The translations under genes were made by a program, and so were the position numbers. Shown here piece after piece: positions 1 to 8,416 of a stretch of DNA of 64,000 nt. The stretch comes from CAYTEO01 sp964436825 (GTDB lineage Bacteria; Krumholzibacteriota; Krumholzibacteriia; LZORAL124-64-63). The DNA is taken from the NCBI GenBank assembly GCA_964436825.1, contig CAYTEO010000007.1:12043-76042 (forward strand), read 5' to 3'. The notes below the pieces were generated by a model that had not been told where the DNA came from, searched no databases, and saw nothing but the letters and a program-made list of their open reading frames with translations. How positions within the stretch are numbered: the first letter of the stretch is position 1; every line of letters begins with the position of its first letter.

Positions 1-270
1 GGCCAGCGACATGTCGGGCCGGAAGTCGCGCGCCAGGCGGGTCACGGCGTCCATGTAGCGCAGGTCGTCCAGGGGATTGAGCCCGGCGCGGCGCAGCGGC
101 ACCGGGGCGAAGCGGACGCCCATCTCCTGCAGTGTCACCAGCGTGGCCGGATCGGCGTCGGCGGCGCAGGCCAGCACCTCGTGGCCGTCGGCCACGAACC
201 GCTCCAGCAGCTCGCGCCGGAACAGGACCAGGGAAGGGGCGTAGCCAGCCAGAACCAGGACACGGGACAT
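1..270 (-). CDS. Glycosyltransferase family 4-like, N-terminal part (runs off the window)
   Basis: The minus strand from the ATG at 270 reads MSRVLVLAGYAPSLVLFRRE and continues to the window edge, so only about 90 N-terminal residues are present. The start, a Rossmann strand followed by SLVLFRRELLERFVADGHEV, is the usual beginning of GT-B (GT4) glycosyltransferases that build surface polysaccharides; the acceptor cannot be told. A GGAGG lies a few bases upstream of the ATG (reverse complement of the bases just after 270). The aminotransferase upstream on the same strand and the sugar-1-phosphate transferase further on support a polysaccharide locus. The C-terminal nucleotide-sugar-binding half lies outside the window. 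Confidence 0.75.
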   Translation of the reverse strand, partial: MSRVLVLAGYAPSLVLFRRELLERFVADGHEVLACAADADPATLVTLQEMGVRFAPVPLRRAGLNPLDDLRYMDAVTRLARDFRPDMSLA

Positions 271-635
271 GGAGCCTCCGGGGGTGACGGTCATGGGTGC
301 CGTTGCCGGAAGGATAGGGGGGGAATCGGCGGTAGGCCAGGGTTCATGCCTGCTGGCACGGTCGCTGTCCTGTCATCATGGAAACATTCGACGTCCGGGA
401 AGACGGAGCGACGGTGACAGTTCCCGGCCAGGGCCGTGGGCAATGCTCTGTCAAGATCTGTTGATACCACGATCATCGTGATACTGTGATGTCATGATCC
501 ATTCGTTCAGGGATCGCGGTACCGAAGACGTCTACAACGGCGTGGACGGTGGACGGGCCCGCCGGACCTGCCCGGAAAGCCTTTGGCGCGTGGCGTGCCG
601 CAAGCTCGATCTGCTGGATTACGGGTGGAGCTCCG
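271..635. other. Intergenic stretch of about 365 bases with one short palindrome
   Basis: No convincing gene is visible here; reading frames on both strands have no recognisable protein sequence. The stretch separates two minus-strand polysaccharide genes. Around 455-500 it is more AT-rich than its surroundings and holds a perfect short inverted repeat, CACGAT-C-ATCGTG, at 468-480, which could be an operator for the downstream glycosyltransferase. A TTGACA lies on the minus strand at 454-449, but no good -10 follows it. Confidence 0.4.
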
Positions 636-1793
636 TCACCGCCGGTGCTCCTCCACCACCTCCGTCACCGCCCCGATCACGTCCGCCACGTCCCGGTCGG
701 TCAGCCCCGGGTGCAGCGGGATCGTCACCACCCGCTCGCCGCAGTCGTACGCCACCGGGTAGTCCTCCGGCCGGTAGCCGTACTTCTCCCGGTAGTAGGT
801 GAAGGTGTGGACCGGGATGAAGTGGACGCTGGTGCCGATGTTCCGCGCCTTGAGCTGCTCGATGAACTCGTCCCGGGTGATCCGCAACGCCCCCGGCCGC
901 GCGCGCAGGGGGTAGAGGTGCCAGGCGCTCTCGCAGCCATCGCGCTCGACCGGCAGGTCGAAGACGTCCAGCGGGGCGAACGCCTCGGTGTAGCGGCGGA
1001 CGATTGCCCGCCGCCGCGCCGTCATGGCATCCAGCTTGCGCAGCTGGGCCAGGCCCATGGCGGCCTGGATGTCGGTCATGTTGTACTTGTAGCCCGGCAT
1101 GACGATGTCGTAGCGCCACCTGCCGCCGGCGCTGTTGCGCTTCCAGGCGTCGCGGTCCATGCCGTGGAGGCTGACCACGATCCCCTGGTCGATCGTCGCC
1201 GGGTCGCCGGTCAGCATCCCGCCCTCGGCCGTGGTCAGGTTCTTGGTGGCGTAGAAGCTGAAGGCCACCGGGTTGTTCCCGCTGCCGATCAGCCGGCCCT
1301 TGTAGCGGGCCGGCAGGGCGTGGGCGGCGTCCTCCACCAGGACCAGGCTGTGGCGGTCGCAGATCCGCTGCAGGGCGTCCATCTCGCAGGGGTGGCCGCC
1401 GTAGTGGACGGCGATGATCGCCCGGGTCCGGTCGGTGACGGCGGCGGCGGCCTGGACCGGGTCGATGTTCATCGTGTCCGGTTCGATGTCCACGAGCACC
1501 GGCGTGGCGCCGACGTGCTCGATGACCGCGACGGTGGCCGTGAAGGTCATCGGCGTGGTGATGACCTCGTCGCCCGGGCCGATGCCGTGGCAGACCAGGG
1601 CCGTGTGCAGGGCCGCCGTGCAGCTGCTCAGCGCCAGCGCGGAAGGCGCGCCCAGATAGGCGGCGAACTCCTGCTCGAACCGCTTGGTCTTGGGGCCGGT
1701 GGTGATCCAGCCGCTGCGCAGGCTGTCGGTGACCTCGGCAATCTCCTCGTCGCCAACGTACGGAGGCGAGAAGGGGAGGAACGTCTCTCTCAT
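636..1793 (-). CDS. DegT/DnrJ/EryC1/StrS-type sugar aminotransferase (PLP)
   Basis: The 385-aa protein is of normal length for PLP-dependent nucleotide-sugar aminotransferases. These enzymes transfer an amino group to a keto-sugar nucleotide when amino sugars for surface glycans are made. The family start (LPFSPPYVGDEEIAEV, then SGWITTGPKTKRFE) is clear. The cofactor aspartate is in LVEDAAHA (about D155) and the Schiff-base lysine in YATKNLTTAEGG (about K184). I chose the ATG at 1793 because GGAAGGA precedes it and the family N-terminus begins there; the frame stays open to 1901 upstream. It lies between two other glycan genes. The sugar substrate cannot be predicted. The gene lies next to the contig gap. 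Confidence 0.9.
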   Translation of the reverse strand: MRETFLPFSPPYVGDEEIAEVTDSLRSGWITTGPKTKRFEQEFAAYLGAPSALALSSCTAALHTALVCHGIGPGDEVITTPMTFTATVAVIEHVGATPVLVDIEPDTMNIDPVQAAAAVTDRTRAIIAVHYGGHPCEMDALQRICDRHSLVLVEDAAHALPARYKGRLIGSGNNPVAFSFYATKNLTTAEGGMLTGDPATIDQGIVVSLHGMDRDAWKRNSAGGRWRYDIVMPGYKYNMTDIQAAMGLAQLRKLDAMTARRRAIVRRYTEAFAPLDVFDLPVERDGCESAWHLYPLRARPGALRITRDEFIEQLKARNIGTSVHFIPVHTFTYYREKYGYRPEDYPVAYDCGERVVTIPLHPGLTDRDVADVIGAVTEVVEEHRR

Positions 1794-1950
1794 GGCGGTA
1801 TCCTTCCGGGCGATCGTTCCGTCACTGATTCCCGCACGATAGCGCGCCGGGGTGGCGGCGTCCAGCGGTCGCCGCAGATCCTCGCTCAGGACAAGCCGCA
1901 CAACCAGACAAGAGTATTGCCAGTGTTAGGGCAGATCACCGCCGATCTTT

Positions 1951-2005
1951 GCTCAAGAAAAAACTGTACAACCCGACATGGTGGTTCCTAGTGTTCGGGT
2001 AGGAG
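1951..2005 (+). repeat. 55-base direct repeat, left copy (contig end)
   Basis: These 55 bases, beginning GCTCAAGAAAAAACTG and ending TTCGGGTAGGAG, are identical to 2106-2160 and end exactly where the N run begins. An exact repeat abutting both sides of a 100-N gap is what two contigs overlapping by one k-mer (k=55) would give. Confidence 0.95.
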
Positions 2006-2105
2006 NNNNNNNNNNNNNNNNNNNNNNNNNNNNNNNNNNNNNNNNNNNNNNNNNNNNNNNNNNNNNNNNNNNNNNNNNNNNNNNNNNNNNNNNNNNNNNN
2101 NNNNN
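2006..2105. other. Run of 100 N (scaffold gap)
   Basis: Exactly 100 undetermined bases, a conventional placeholder length for gaps of unknown size. With identical 55-base sequences on both sides, the real gap may be absent. The region from 1794 to 2292 otherwise holds no gene; it lies between divergent polysaccharide genes and should contain their promoters. Confidence 0.98.
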
Positions 2106-2160
2106 GCTCAAGAAAAAACTGTACAACCCGACATGGTGGTTCCTAGTGTTCGGGTAGGAG
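2106..2160 (+). repeat. 55-base direct repeat, right copy (contig start)
   Basis: Identical to 1951-2005 and starting directly after the last N. It is probably the same genomic sequence represented twice in the scaffold. Confidence 0.95.
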
Positions 2161-2292
2161 GACAATCGACACAACTTGCCGGGAGCCGGGAGCTCCCCTG
2201 CCTCCTCCCTGCCTCGCCCAGTTCGCACCGCCGCCCTCGTTGTCGGCGGTGCGTGGCAACGTGGATGGATCTGGTTTGCCCTGGGGGACAGA

Positions 2293-3090
2293 TTGATCAA
2301 GCGCGTCTTCGACTGCTGCGTCGCGACCGTGGGGCTGGTGGTGACCGCTCCGCTGTGGCTGCTGATTTCCATCGCCGTCAAGCTCGACTCACCCGGCCCG
2401 GTCCTGTTCAGCCAGGAACGTGTGGGCAGGCACGGCCGTCACTTCCGGATCCACAAGTTCCGCACGATGGTCGCCGACGCCGAGCGCCGGGGCGGGCGCC
2501 TGACCATCGGCGGCGATGCCAGGATCACCCGCGTGGGGCGCTTCCTGCGCCGGCACAAGCTGGACGAGCTGCCCCAGCTGCTCAACGTCATTCGCGGGGA
2601 TATGTCCTTGGTGGGGCCGCGGCCCGAGGTGCCCGAGTTCGTCGAGCTGTTCGGCGAGAGCTATGCCCGGGTCCTGTCGGTCCGTCCCGGCATCACCCAC
2701 CGCGCCACCCTCTGGTTCCGCAACGAGGAGCAGCTGCTGGCCGCCACCGACGATCCCGACGGCTACTACCTGCGCAAGATCATGCCGCTGAAGATCAAGT
2801 TCTACCTGGACGGCCTGGCGCGGCAGAGCTTCCTGGACGACCTGAAGACGATCGTCTGGACCGTCCTGGACACGGCCCACGCCCTGACGGCCGAAGAGGT
2901 CGAGGCCCTGCTGGCCTCCATGACCGAGCGCGAACTGCCGGCCCTGCACGAGGCGGTCATGGTGGCCAACCTCGGTCCCGCCGGCGTCGAGGAGGCGGGC
3001 GAGCCGGCCCCGGCCCCGGCGGCGGAGGTCGCGGCGGAAACGGAAGATGCGCGGACCGTCGAGGCGCGGCGCGTCAAGACCGTCGCCTGA
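2293..3090 (+). CDS. Polyprenyl-phosphate sugar-1-phosphate transferase (WcaJ/EpsL-type, bacterial sugar transferase)
   Basis: The enzyme moves a sugar-1-phosphate from a nucleotide sugar to undecaprenyl phosphate in the inner membrane, the first step of glycan assembly. The N-terminus IKRVFDCCVATVGLVV forms the single membrane segment. The family signatures LDSPGPVLFSQERVG, IHKFRTM, DELPQLLNVIRGDMSLVGPRP and the later YYLRKIMPLKIKFYLD are all present. I prefer the TTG at 2293 (265 aa), with GGGGGA just upstream, because the family starts M(I/L)KR; the frame is also open from an ATG at 2176. About 40 extra C-terminal residues are rich in Ala, Glu and Pro, which is unusual. The aminotransferase and glycosyltransferase across the gap fit one surface-glycan locus. 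Confidence 0.9.
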   Translation: MIKRVFDCCVATVGLVVTAPLWLLISIAVKLDSPGPVLFSQERVGRHGRHFRIHKFRTMVADAERRGGRLTIGGDARITRVGRFLRRHKLDELPQLLNVIRGDMSLVGPRPEVPEFVELFGESYARVLSVRPGITHRATLWFRNEEQLLAATDDPDGYYLRKIMPLKIKFYLDGLARQSFLDDLKTIVWTVLDTAHALTAEEVEALLASMTERELPALHEAVMVANLGPAGVEEAGEPAPAPAAEVAAETEDARTVEARRVKTVA

Positions 3091-3184
3091 CCCGTCCGGT
3101 GCCCCGACACTTCGCTCCGCGCTCTCGCATCCTGCCCGGCAGGGGACGCCGCGGCGGCGTCACCCCGGCAAGGAGGTACGGCGC

Positions 3185-4921
3185 ATGCGACGACGTCTGT
3201 GGCAGGCCGCCGCGGTCCTGCTGGCGCTGACCGGTTGTACCGGGGGGCCGGACATGAACCAGCGCTTCGTCCAGCTGGCCGATCGCTACATCGACCGGAT
3301 GCTGGCCCTCGACCCCGAGGCCGCCACCGCCTACGGGGATCATCGCTTCGACCACCGCCTGACCGACCGGACGGCCGACGGCTACCGCGCGCGGCGCGAC
3401 CTGGCCGCCGCCTACCTGGACTCGGTGTCGGCCCTGGATCCCCGGCGCCTGGACGAGGTCAACCGGATCGACCGCGAGATCCTGCTGAACCACCTGCGCT
3501 ACCGGGTCTTCGCCGCCGACACGCTGCGGGAGTTCACCTGGAATCCCCTGCTCTACAACCCGGGTGGCGCCATCCACGGCCTGATCGCCCGCGACTTCGC
3601 TCCCCTGGACCAGCGGCTGCGGGCCGTCCGCGACAGGCTGGACCGGATCCCCGACGTCGTCGCCGCGGCCCGGGCCAACCTGCGGCGACCGCCGCGGATC
3701 TACACGGAGACGGCCATCGCCCAGAACCGCGGCAACATCGGGCTGATCCTCGACGAGCTGCAGCCCTTCCTGGACAGGGTGCCGGCCCTGCGCGACAGCT
3801 TCGTCGGCCCGCGGGCCCGGGCCATCGCGGCGCTGGAGGACTACGGTCGCTGGCTGGAGCAGGAACTGCTGCCCCGCTCCGACGGTGACTTCCGGCTGGG
3901 GGAGGAGAAGTTCCGGCGCAAGCTCCGCTACACGCTGGAGTCGGACCTGTCGCTGGAGGAGATCGCCGACGCCGCCCGCCGGGAGCTGGAGGCCACACAG
4001 GAGCGGATGTACGAGCTGGCCCTGCCGCTGTACCGGGAGTTCTTCCCCGAGCGCGCCTCGCGCTCCCCCCTGCCCGGCCGCGGCGAGATCGTCAGGGAGG
4101 TCCTGGACCGCATCGCCGACCAGCACCCCACGGCCGCGACGATCGTCGACCGGGCCCGCGCCGACCTGGACGAGTGCACCCGCTTCGTCCGCGAGCACGA
4201 CCTGGTGACCCTGCCCGACGAGCCGATCCGCGTCGTCGTCATGCCCGAGTTCATGCGCGGGGTCGCCATCGCCTACTGCGACGCCCCGGGGCCGCTGGCC
4301 GACGGGGAGGAGACCTTCTACTCCATCGCCCCGCCTCCGGCCGGCTGGTCGCCGGAGCGGGTGGAAACCTACTTCCGCGAGTACAACGACGCCATGCTGA
4401 AGGAGCTGACCATCCACGAGGCCATGCCGGGCCACTACGTCCAGCTGGCTCACGCCAACGTCTTCCGGGCCCCCACCAGGGTCCGGGCCCTGTTCGGCAG
4501 CGGCGTCTTCGTGGAGGGGTGGGCCACCTACGCCGAGCAGCTGATGGCCGAGCACGGCTTCGGCGGACCGCGCGTCCAGCTCCAGCAGCTGAAGATGCGC
4601 CTGCGGCTGATCATCAACGCCCTGCTGGACCAGGGGATCCACTGCCACGGCATGACCCGCGAGCAGGCGCTGGACCTGATGATGAACCAGGGCTACCAGG
4701 AGGAGGGCGAGGCCGTCGGCAAGTGGCGCCGGGCCTGCATGAGCTCGACGCAGCTGTCGACCTACTTCGTCGGCAACCTGGAGGTGAACAGGCTGCGCGA
4801 CGATGTCCGCCGCGCCTGGGGCCAGGCGTTCGATCCGAAGACGTTCCACGACCGGCTGCTGTCGTTCGGCTCGCCGGCGCCCCGCTACGTGCGGCGGCTG
4901 CTCGGCCTGTCGTCGTCGTGA
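3185..4921 (+). CDS. DUF885 lipoprotein, predicted zinc metallopeptidase-like
   Basis: The 578-aa protein is exported and lipid-anchored: MRRRLWQAAAVLLALTGC gives a lipobox with Cys18. It is a member of the DUF885 family, recognised by TIHEAMPGHYVQLAH (a modified HExxxGH-like motif) followed about 40 residues later by EGWATYAEQL. Both are typical of this family, which is thought to be peptidase-like but is poorly characterised. The ATG at 3185 has AAGGAGG eight bases upstream; the frame is open to 3047 but without a signal peptide there. The gene stands alone, with a GAF gene 47 bases downstream. The substrate is unknown. Confidence 0.85.
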   Translation: MRRRLWQAAAVLLALTGCTGGPDMNQRFVQLADRYIDRMLALDPEAATAYGDHRFDHRLTDRTADGYRARRDLAAAYLDSVSALDPRRLDEVNRIDREILLNHLRYRVFAADTLREFTWNPLLYNPGGAIHGLIARDFAPLDQRLRAVRDRLDRIPDVVAAARANLRRPPRIYTETAIAQNRGNIGLILDELQPFLDRVPALRDSFVGPRARAIAALEDYGRWLEQELLPRSDGDFRLGEEKFRRKLRYTLESDLSLEEIADAARRELEATQERMYELALPLYREFFPERASRSPLPGRGEIVREVLDRIADQHPTAATIVDRARADLDECTRFVREHDLVTLPDEPIRVVVMPEFMRGVAIAYCDAPGPLADGEETFYSIAPPPAGWSPERVETYFREYNDAMLKELTIHEAMPGHYVQLAHANVFRAPTRVRALFGSGVFVEGWATYAEQLMAEHGFGGPRVQLQQLKMRLRLIINALLDQGIHCHGMTREQALDLMMNQGYQEEGEAVGKWRRACMSSTQLSTYFVGNLEVNRLRDDVRRAWGQAFDPKTFHDRLLSFGSPAPRYVRRLLGLSSS

Positions 4922-4968
4922 GCGGGTCGGGCCTTGGGCAGGCCCATCGGTGAGAGGAGTGAGCTCAG

Positions 4969-5424
4969 ATGACCCACCAGGAGATCCTCGTGCGTGCCCG
5001 CGAGATCTGTGACCAGGATTGCCGCGCCGACGAGAAGATGCGGCGGATCTGCCGGTTGCTCCACGACGAGCTGGACGGCTACGACTGGGTAGGTTTCTAC
5101 CTGGTGGACGAGGAGCGACCCGGCGAGCTGGTCCTGGGGCCGTACGCGGGCGAACCCACCGAGCACGTCCGCATCATCTTCGGCGAGGGGATCTGCGGCC
5201 AGGCCGCGGAGCGGGACGCGACCATCGTCGTCGACGACGTCGGCAAGGTGGAGAACTACCTGGCCTGCAGTCCCCGCGTCCGGTCGGAGATCGTCCTGCC
5301 CATCTACCGTCATGGCCAGCTGGCCGGAGAGCTGGACATCGACTCCCACCAGCCGGCCAGGTTCGGGCCAGAGGACCGGCTTCTGCTGGAGGAGATCTGC
5401 CTGATGCTGACCGACCGCATCTAG
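4969..5424 (+). CDS. GAF-domain protein related to free methionine-R-sulfoxide reductase
   Basis: The 151 residues form a single GAF domain. The stretches GEGICGQAAERDATIVVDDV, YLACSPRVRSEIVLPIY and GELDIDSHQPARFGPEDR match the free-methionine-(R)-sulfoxide reductase (YebR/fRMsr) layout. The two cysteines in GICG and LACS correspond to Cys94 and catalytic Cys118 of the E. coli enzyme; the Cys84 equivalent is absent (EHVRII). Reduction of free Met sulfoxide is therefore plausible but not certain, and a ligand-sensing GAF is the alternative. GAGAGGAG precedes the ATG. It lies downstream of the DUF885 gene in the same direction. Confidence 0.75.
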   Translation: MTHQEILVRAREICDQDCRADEKMRRICRLLHDELDGYDWVGFYLVDEERPGELVLGPYAGEPTEHVRIIFGEGICGQAAERDATIVVDDVGKVENYLACSPRVRSEIVLPIYRHGQLAGELDIDSHQPARFGPEDRLLLEEICLMLTDRI

Positions 5425-5576
5425 ACGCGCGGTTCGCCGGGCGAGAAAATGATGGCAAGATCCCGGGAAAGGTCTACGTTGGAGGTGTTCCCGGCCCTCT
5501 CGGGAGGGCTCGCCGGGCTTGCCAGCGGTGGATCGTTGTGCGCCACGGCACCGAACCTGCCAGATTGGATCCAGGC

Positions 5577-7397
5577 ATGAGCCATCCCCTCGACCGTCCC
5601 GTCCACACGTTCCACATTCCCGTCATGGGTACCGGCTTCACCATCGACACGCCGCTGAAGGTGGCCCGTTTCGGGATCTCCTCGGTCGTCTCGCTGGTCG
5701 ACGACGTCCTCATCGAGCAGATGCGCCGTCTCTGGAGCCGCCGCACCGGACGCGAGTACACGCCCATCGCCGAGGACGCCGACGACGCCCGGGCCGACCG
5801 GATCACCGCCTACCTGGACATGATGCACGAGATCGTCGCCGCCCAGACGGAGAAGCTGCGCCGGAGCGCGTTCACGGCGGGCAGCGAGATCGTCCGCTAC
5901 TTCGAGATGCTCCCGCCCTCGCCGCTGCGCTCCCTCTACGAGCGCATGCAGGCGGCGACCGATCCGGCCGAGAAGACCGCGCTGCAGGAGGAGCTGCGCC
6001 GCGAGGTGCGACCGGGCGGGATCGACGTCAACATCATGACGAAGCTGGACCGCGACCGGGTCCGCCGGGGCAAGCTGCTGCCGCCCGAGTTCGCCGACGC
6101 CATGAGTGCCCTGCGCGGTTTCGCACGCAGCAGGGTCCGCGGGTCGCTGGTCCTCTCGGCCGGGATCAACCGGCGGCTGTTCGGCTACCTGGCGCGCTTC
6201 GAGGACTTCCTGCCCGACGCCGCCGGCGAGCTGCGCAAGCGGGTCATCCTGAAGGTCAACGACTTCCGCTCCGCGCTGGTCCAGGGCAAGCTGCTGGCGC
6301 GGCAGGGGATCTGGGTCAGCGAGTTCCGCCTGGAGTCCGGCCTGAACTGCGGCGGCCACGCCTTCGGCGGCCGCGGCATGCTGATGGGCCCGGCCCTGGC
6401 CGAGTTCCGGGACCGGCGCGACGAGCTGCGCGACCAGCTCCACGACGTCTGGCGCAAGGCGTTGCGGGCCATGGGCCGCCCCGTGCCCGACGAGGTGCCC
6501 GCCCAGCGCCTGACCGCCCAGGGCGGGATCGGCACCGCCGCCGAGGACCGGTTCCTGCGCCAGCGCTACGGCCTGGACGGTACGGGGTGGGGGAGTCCCT
6601 TCCTGCTGGTGCCCGAGGTCGTCAACATCGACCAGGAGCACCTGCGCCGGGTCTGCGAGGCAGAGGAGGCGGACGTGGAGCTGAGCGACGCCTCGCCGCT
6701 GGGCGTGCCGTTCTGGAGCCTGCGCACCTCGGCCAGCGAGCGCCGGCGCCGCCAGCGGATCGACGAGGGACAGCCGGGCAGCCCCTGCCCCAAGGGGTTC
6801 CTCGTCTCCGACACCGAGTTCACCAGCGCCCCCATCTGCACCGCCAGCCGCGCCTACCAGCGCCGCAAGCTCGCCCAGCTGGACGCCGCCACCGACCTGT
6901 CGGAGCAGGAGCGCATCGAGCAGCGCCGCCTGGTGCTGGCCAAGTCCTGCATCTGCAACGATCTGGCCGGCGGAGCCACCGGACCGGCGGCCATCGACCC
7001 GCTGGCGACCACGGCCGTCTGCTGCGGCCCCAACACCGTCTACTTCACCCGGCCGGCGACCCTGGCCGAGATGATCGACCACATCTACGGACGGGCCGCC
7101 CTGCCGCTGGCCGCACGAAGGCCCCACATGCTGCTCAAGGAGCTGTCGCTCCATGTGCAGCGGCTGTGGGACCAGATCTCGCGCCGGCGCGGCGGGGTGA
7201 CCGTCGCCGCGGCCGACGCCGCCGACTCGCTCCGCGTCGTCCGCGAGAACCTCCAGCGGGGAATCCAGCACTACCGCATCCTGGCCGGCAGCGTCATGAA
7301 TGATCGCCGCGACGCCTTCCTCCAGAAGCTGTCGGAGATCCAGGCGGAGCTGGAGCAGCTGACCGCGCCCCGGAAGCGCCAGGCAACCCACGGCTGA
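5577..7397 (+). CDS. Conserved-looking protein of unknown function with cysteine motifs
   Basis: I do not recognise this 606-aa protein with confidence. It starts HTFHIPVMGTGFTIDTPLKV and continues ARFGISSVVSLVDDVLIEQM, which resembles the first strand-loop-helix of FMN-binding TIM barrels such as nitronate monooxygenases. Later come cysteine-containing segments: ESGLNCGGHAFGGRG (about residue 260), GSPCPKGFLVSDTEFTSAPICT (about 400) and KSCICNDLAGG followed by AVCCGPNTVYFTR (about 455-485). Such spacing suggests a metal or Fe-S site. No signal peptide or membrane segment is visible. The ATG at 5577 has only a weak ribosome site; the frame is open upstream but overlaps the GAF gene. The C-terminus is helical and charged. 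Confidence 0.7.
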   Translation: MSHPLDRPVHTFHIPVMGTGFTIDTPLKVARFGISSVVSLVDDVLIEQMRRLWSRRTGREYTPIAEDADDARADRITAYLDMMHEIVAAQTEKLRRSAFTAGSEIVRYFEMLPPSPLRSLYERMQAATDPAEKTALQEELRREVRPGGIDVNIMTKLDRDRVRRGKLLPPEFADAMSALRGFARSRVRGSLVLSAGINRRLFGYLARFEDFLPDAAGELRKRVILKVNDFRSALVQGKLLARQGIWVSEFRLESGLNCGGHAFGGRGMLMGPALAEFRDRRDELRDQLHDVWRKALRAMGRPVPDEVPAQRLTAQGGIGTAAEDRFLRQRYGLDGTGWGSPFLLVPEVVNIDQEHLRRVCEAEEADVELSDASPLGVPFWSLRTSASERRRRQRIDEGQPGSPCPKGFLVSDTEFTSAPICTASRAYQRRKLAQLDAATDLSEQERIEQRRLVLAKSCICNDLAGGATGPAAIDPLATTAVCCGPNTVYFTRPATLAEMIDHIYGRAALPLAARRPHMLLKELSLHVQRLWDQISRRRGGVTVAAADAADSLRVVRENLQRGIQHYRILAGSVMNDRRDAFLQKLSEIQAELEQLTAPRKRQATHG

Positions 7398-7462
7398 ACA
7401 GGGCGGGAACGGTTCACCAGGCAACCAGAGCCGCCTGTGCGATCCTCCCGTCTCCAGGGGAC

Positions 7463-7492
7463 GCCGCCGGGGGACTTCTGTCCCCCGGCGGC
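7463..7492. terminator. Strong hairpin between convergent genes
   Basis: A perfect 13-bp stem (GCCGCCGGGGGAC pairing with GTCCCCCGGCGGC) closed by a TTCT loop lies between the 606-aa gene (+) and mutM (-). There is no clear T-run. Its position and symmetry suit a bidirectional terminator. Confidence 0.65.
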
Positions 7493-7553
7493 TCGACGTT
7501 CCGGCCGCTCCGCCGTGGTGTCGGGGGCAGAGGGGGCAAGGGTGGCGCGGGTC

Positions 7554-8372
7554 TCACCGCCGCTGGCAGCGCGGGCAGAAGTGGGTGGACCGCCCCGCCA
7601 CCCGGATCCGCTCGATCGTCTCCCCGCAACGGCGGCACGGCTCGCCCTGGCGCTGGAAGACCCGCAGCCTGCGGCGGAAGTTGCCGGGCCGGCCGTGGAA
7701 GTCGACGAAGTCCAGGAAGGTGGTCCCGCCGTGGCGGATGGCCAGGTGCAGCACCCCCTTGACGGCGTCGAACAGGCGGCGCAGGTCGGCATCCGCCGTC
7801 TCGGCCGGCGTCAGCAGGGGATGGAGTCCCGCCCGGTGCAGGGCCTCGTCGGCGTAGATGTTTCCGATCCCGGCCGCCACGGTCTGGTCCAGCAGGACGG
7901 CCTTCCAGGGGGCGCGTCGGCGGCGGACCCGCTCGCGCCACTGCGTGAAGCGGACCTCCAGCATGTCGGGACCGATGTGGGCCATCTCCCGCGGCTGCCG
8001 GCACTCCTGGACCACGGTCCAGCGGCCGAACTTCCGCACGTCGCGGTAGAACAGGGGCCGGCCGGCGAAGTCCAGGACCGCGTGGACGTGACGGTCCGGC
8101 ACGTAGTCCTCGCGGAAGAAGAACTGGCCGGTCATCCGCAGGTGGAGCATGACACAGCCGCGGGCGCCGTCGTCGCCCGTGAAGGTCAGCAGCAGGTACT
8201 TGCCGTGGCGGTGGACGTCGGTCAGGACGCGCCCCAGCGCCGCCCGCCGGAACGCCCGCGGCGAGGGGACGAAGCAGCCGGCGTGGCGGACCCGCAGGCC
8301 GGTCAGGCGGCGGCCCACCAGCCCCGTGCGCATGGCGCGGGCGATCGATTCCACCTCCGGCAGCTCGGGCAC
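7554..8372 (-). CDS. mutM: Formamidopyrimidine-DNA glycosylase (Fpg/MutM)
   Basis: Base-excision repair enzyme that removes 8-oxoguanine and formamidopyrimidines and nicks the DNA by beta/delta elimination. The 272-aa protein begins MPELPEVE, giving the catalytic Pro2 and Glu3. It contains GIGNIYADEALHRAGLHP (the helix-two-turn-helix region) and ends with the zinc finger CRRCGETIERIRVAGRSTHFCPRCQR. It is complete and of standard length. Downstream (toward lower coordinates) lies a strong hairpin; 44 bases upstream the TerB-DnaJ gene ends on the same strand, so the two may be co-transcribed. Confidence 0.96.
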   Translation of the reverse strand: MPELPEVESIARAMRTGLVGRRLTGLRVRHAGCFVPSPRAFRRAALGRVLTDVHRHGKYLLLTFTGDDGARGCVMLHLRMTGQFFFREDYVPDRHVHAVLDFAGRPLFYRDVRKFGRWTVVQECRQPREMAHIGPDMLEVRFTQWRERVRRRRAPWKAVLLDQTVAAGIGNIYADEALHRAGLHPLLTPAETADADLRRLFDAVKGVLHLAIRHGGTTFLDFVDFHGRPGNFRRRLRVFQRQGEPCRRCGETIERIRVAGRSTHFCPRCQRR

Positions 8373-8416
8373 GTCTCACCTCCCGGTCGCGGTCGGCAGC
8401 AGAGCCGGCGGCGCGG

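Noticed and set aside
468..480. Short palindrome CACGATCATCGTG
   Set aside because: Perfect but only 13 bases and single copy by eye; not strong enough to call an operator.
549..1991. Long plus-strand frame opposite the aminotransferase gene
   Set aside because: Its composition (runs of Val, Gly, Asp, Arg) is that of a shadow frame in high-GC DNA; the opposite strand has clear aminotransferase motifs.
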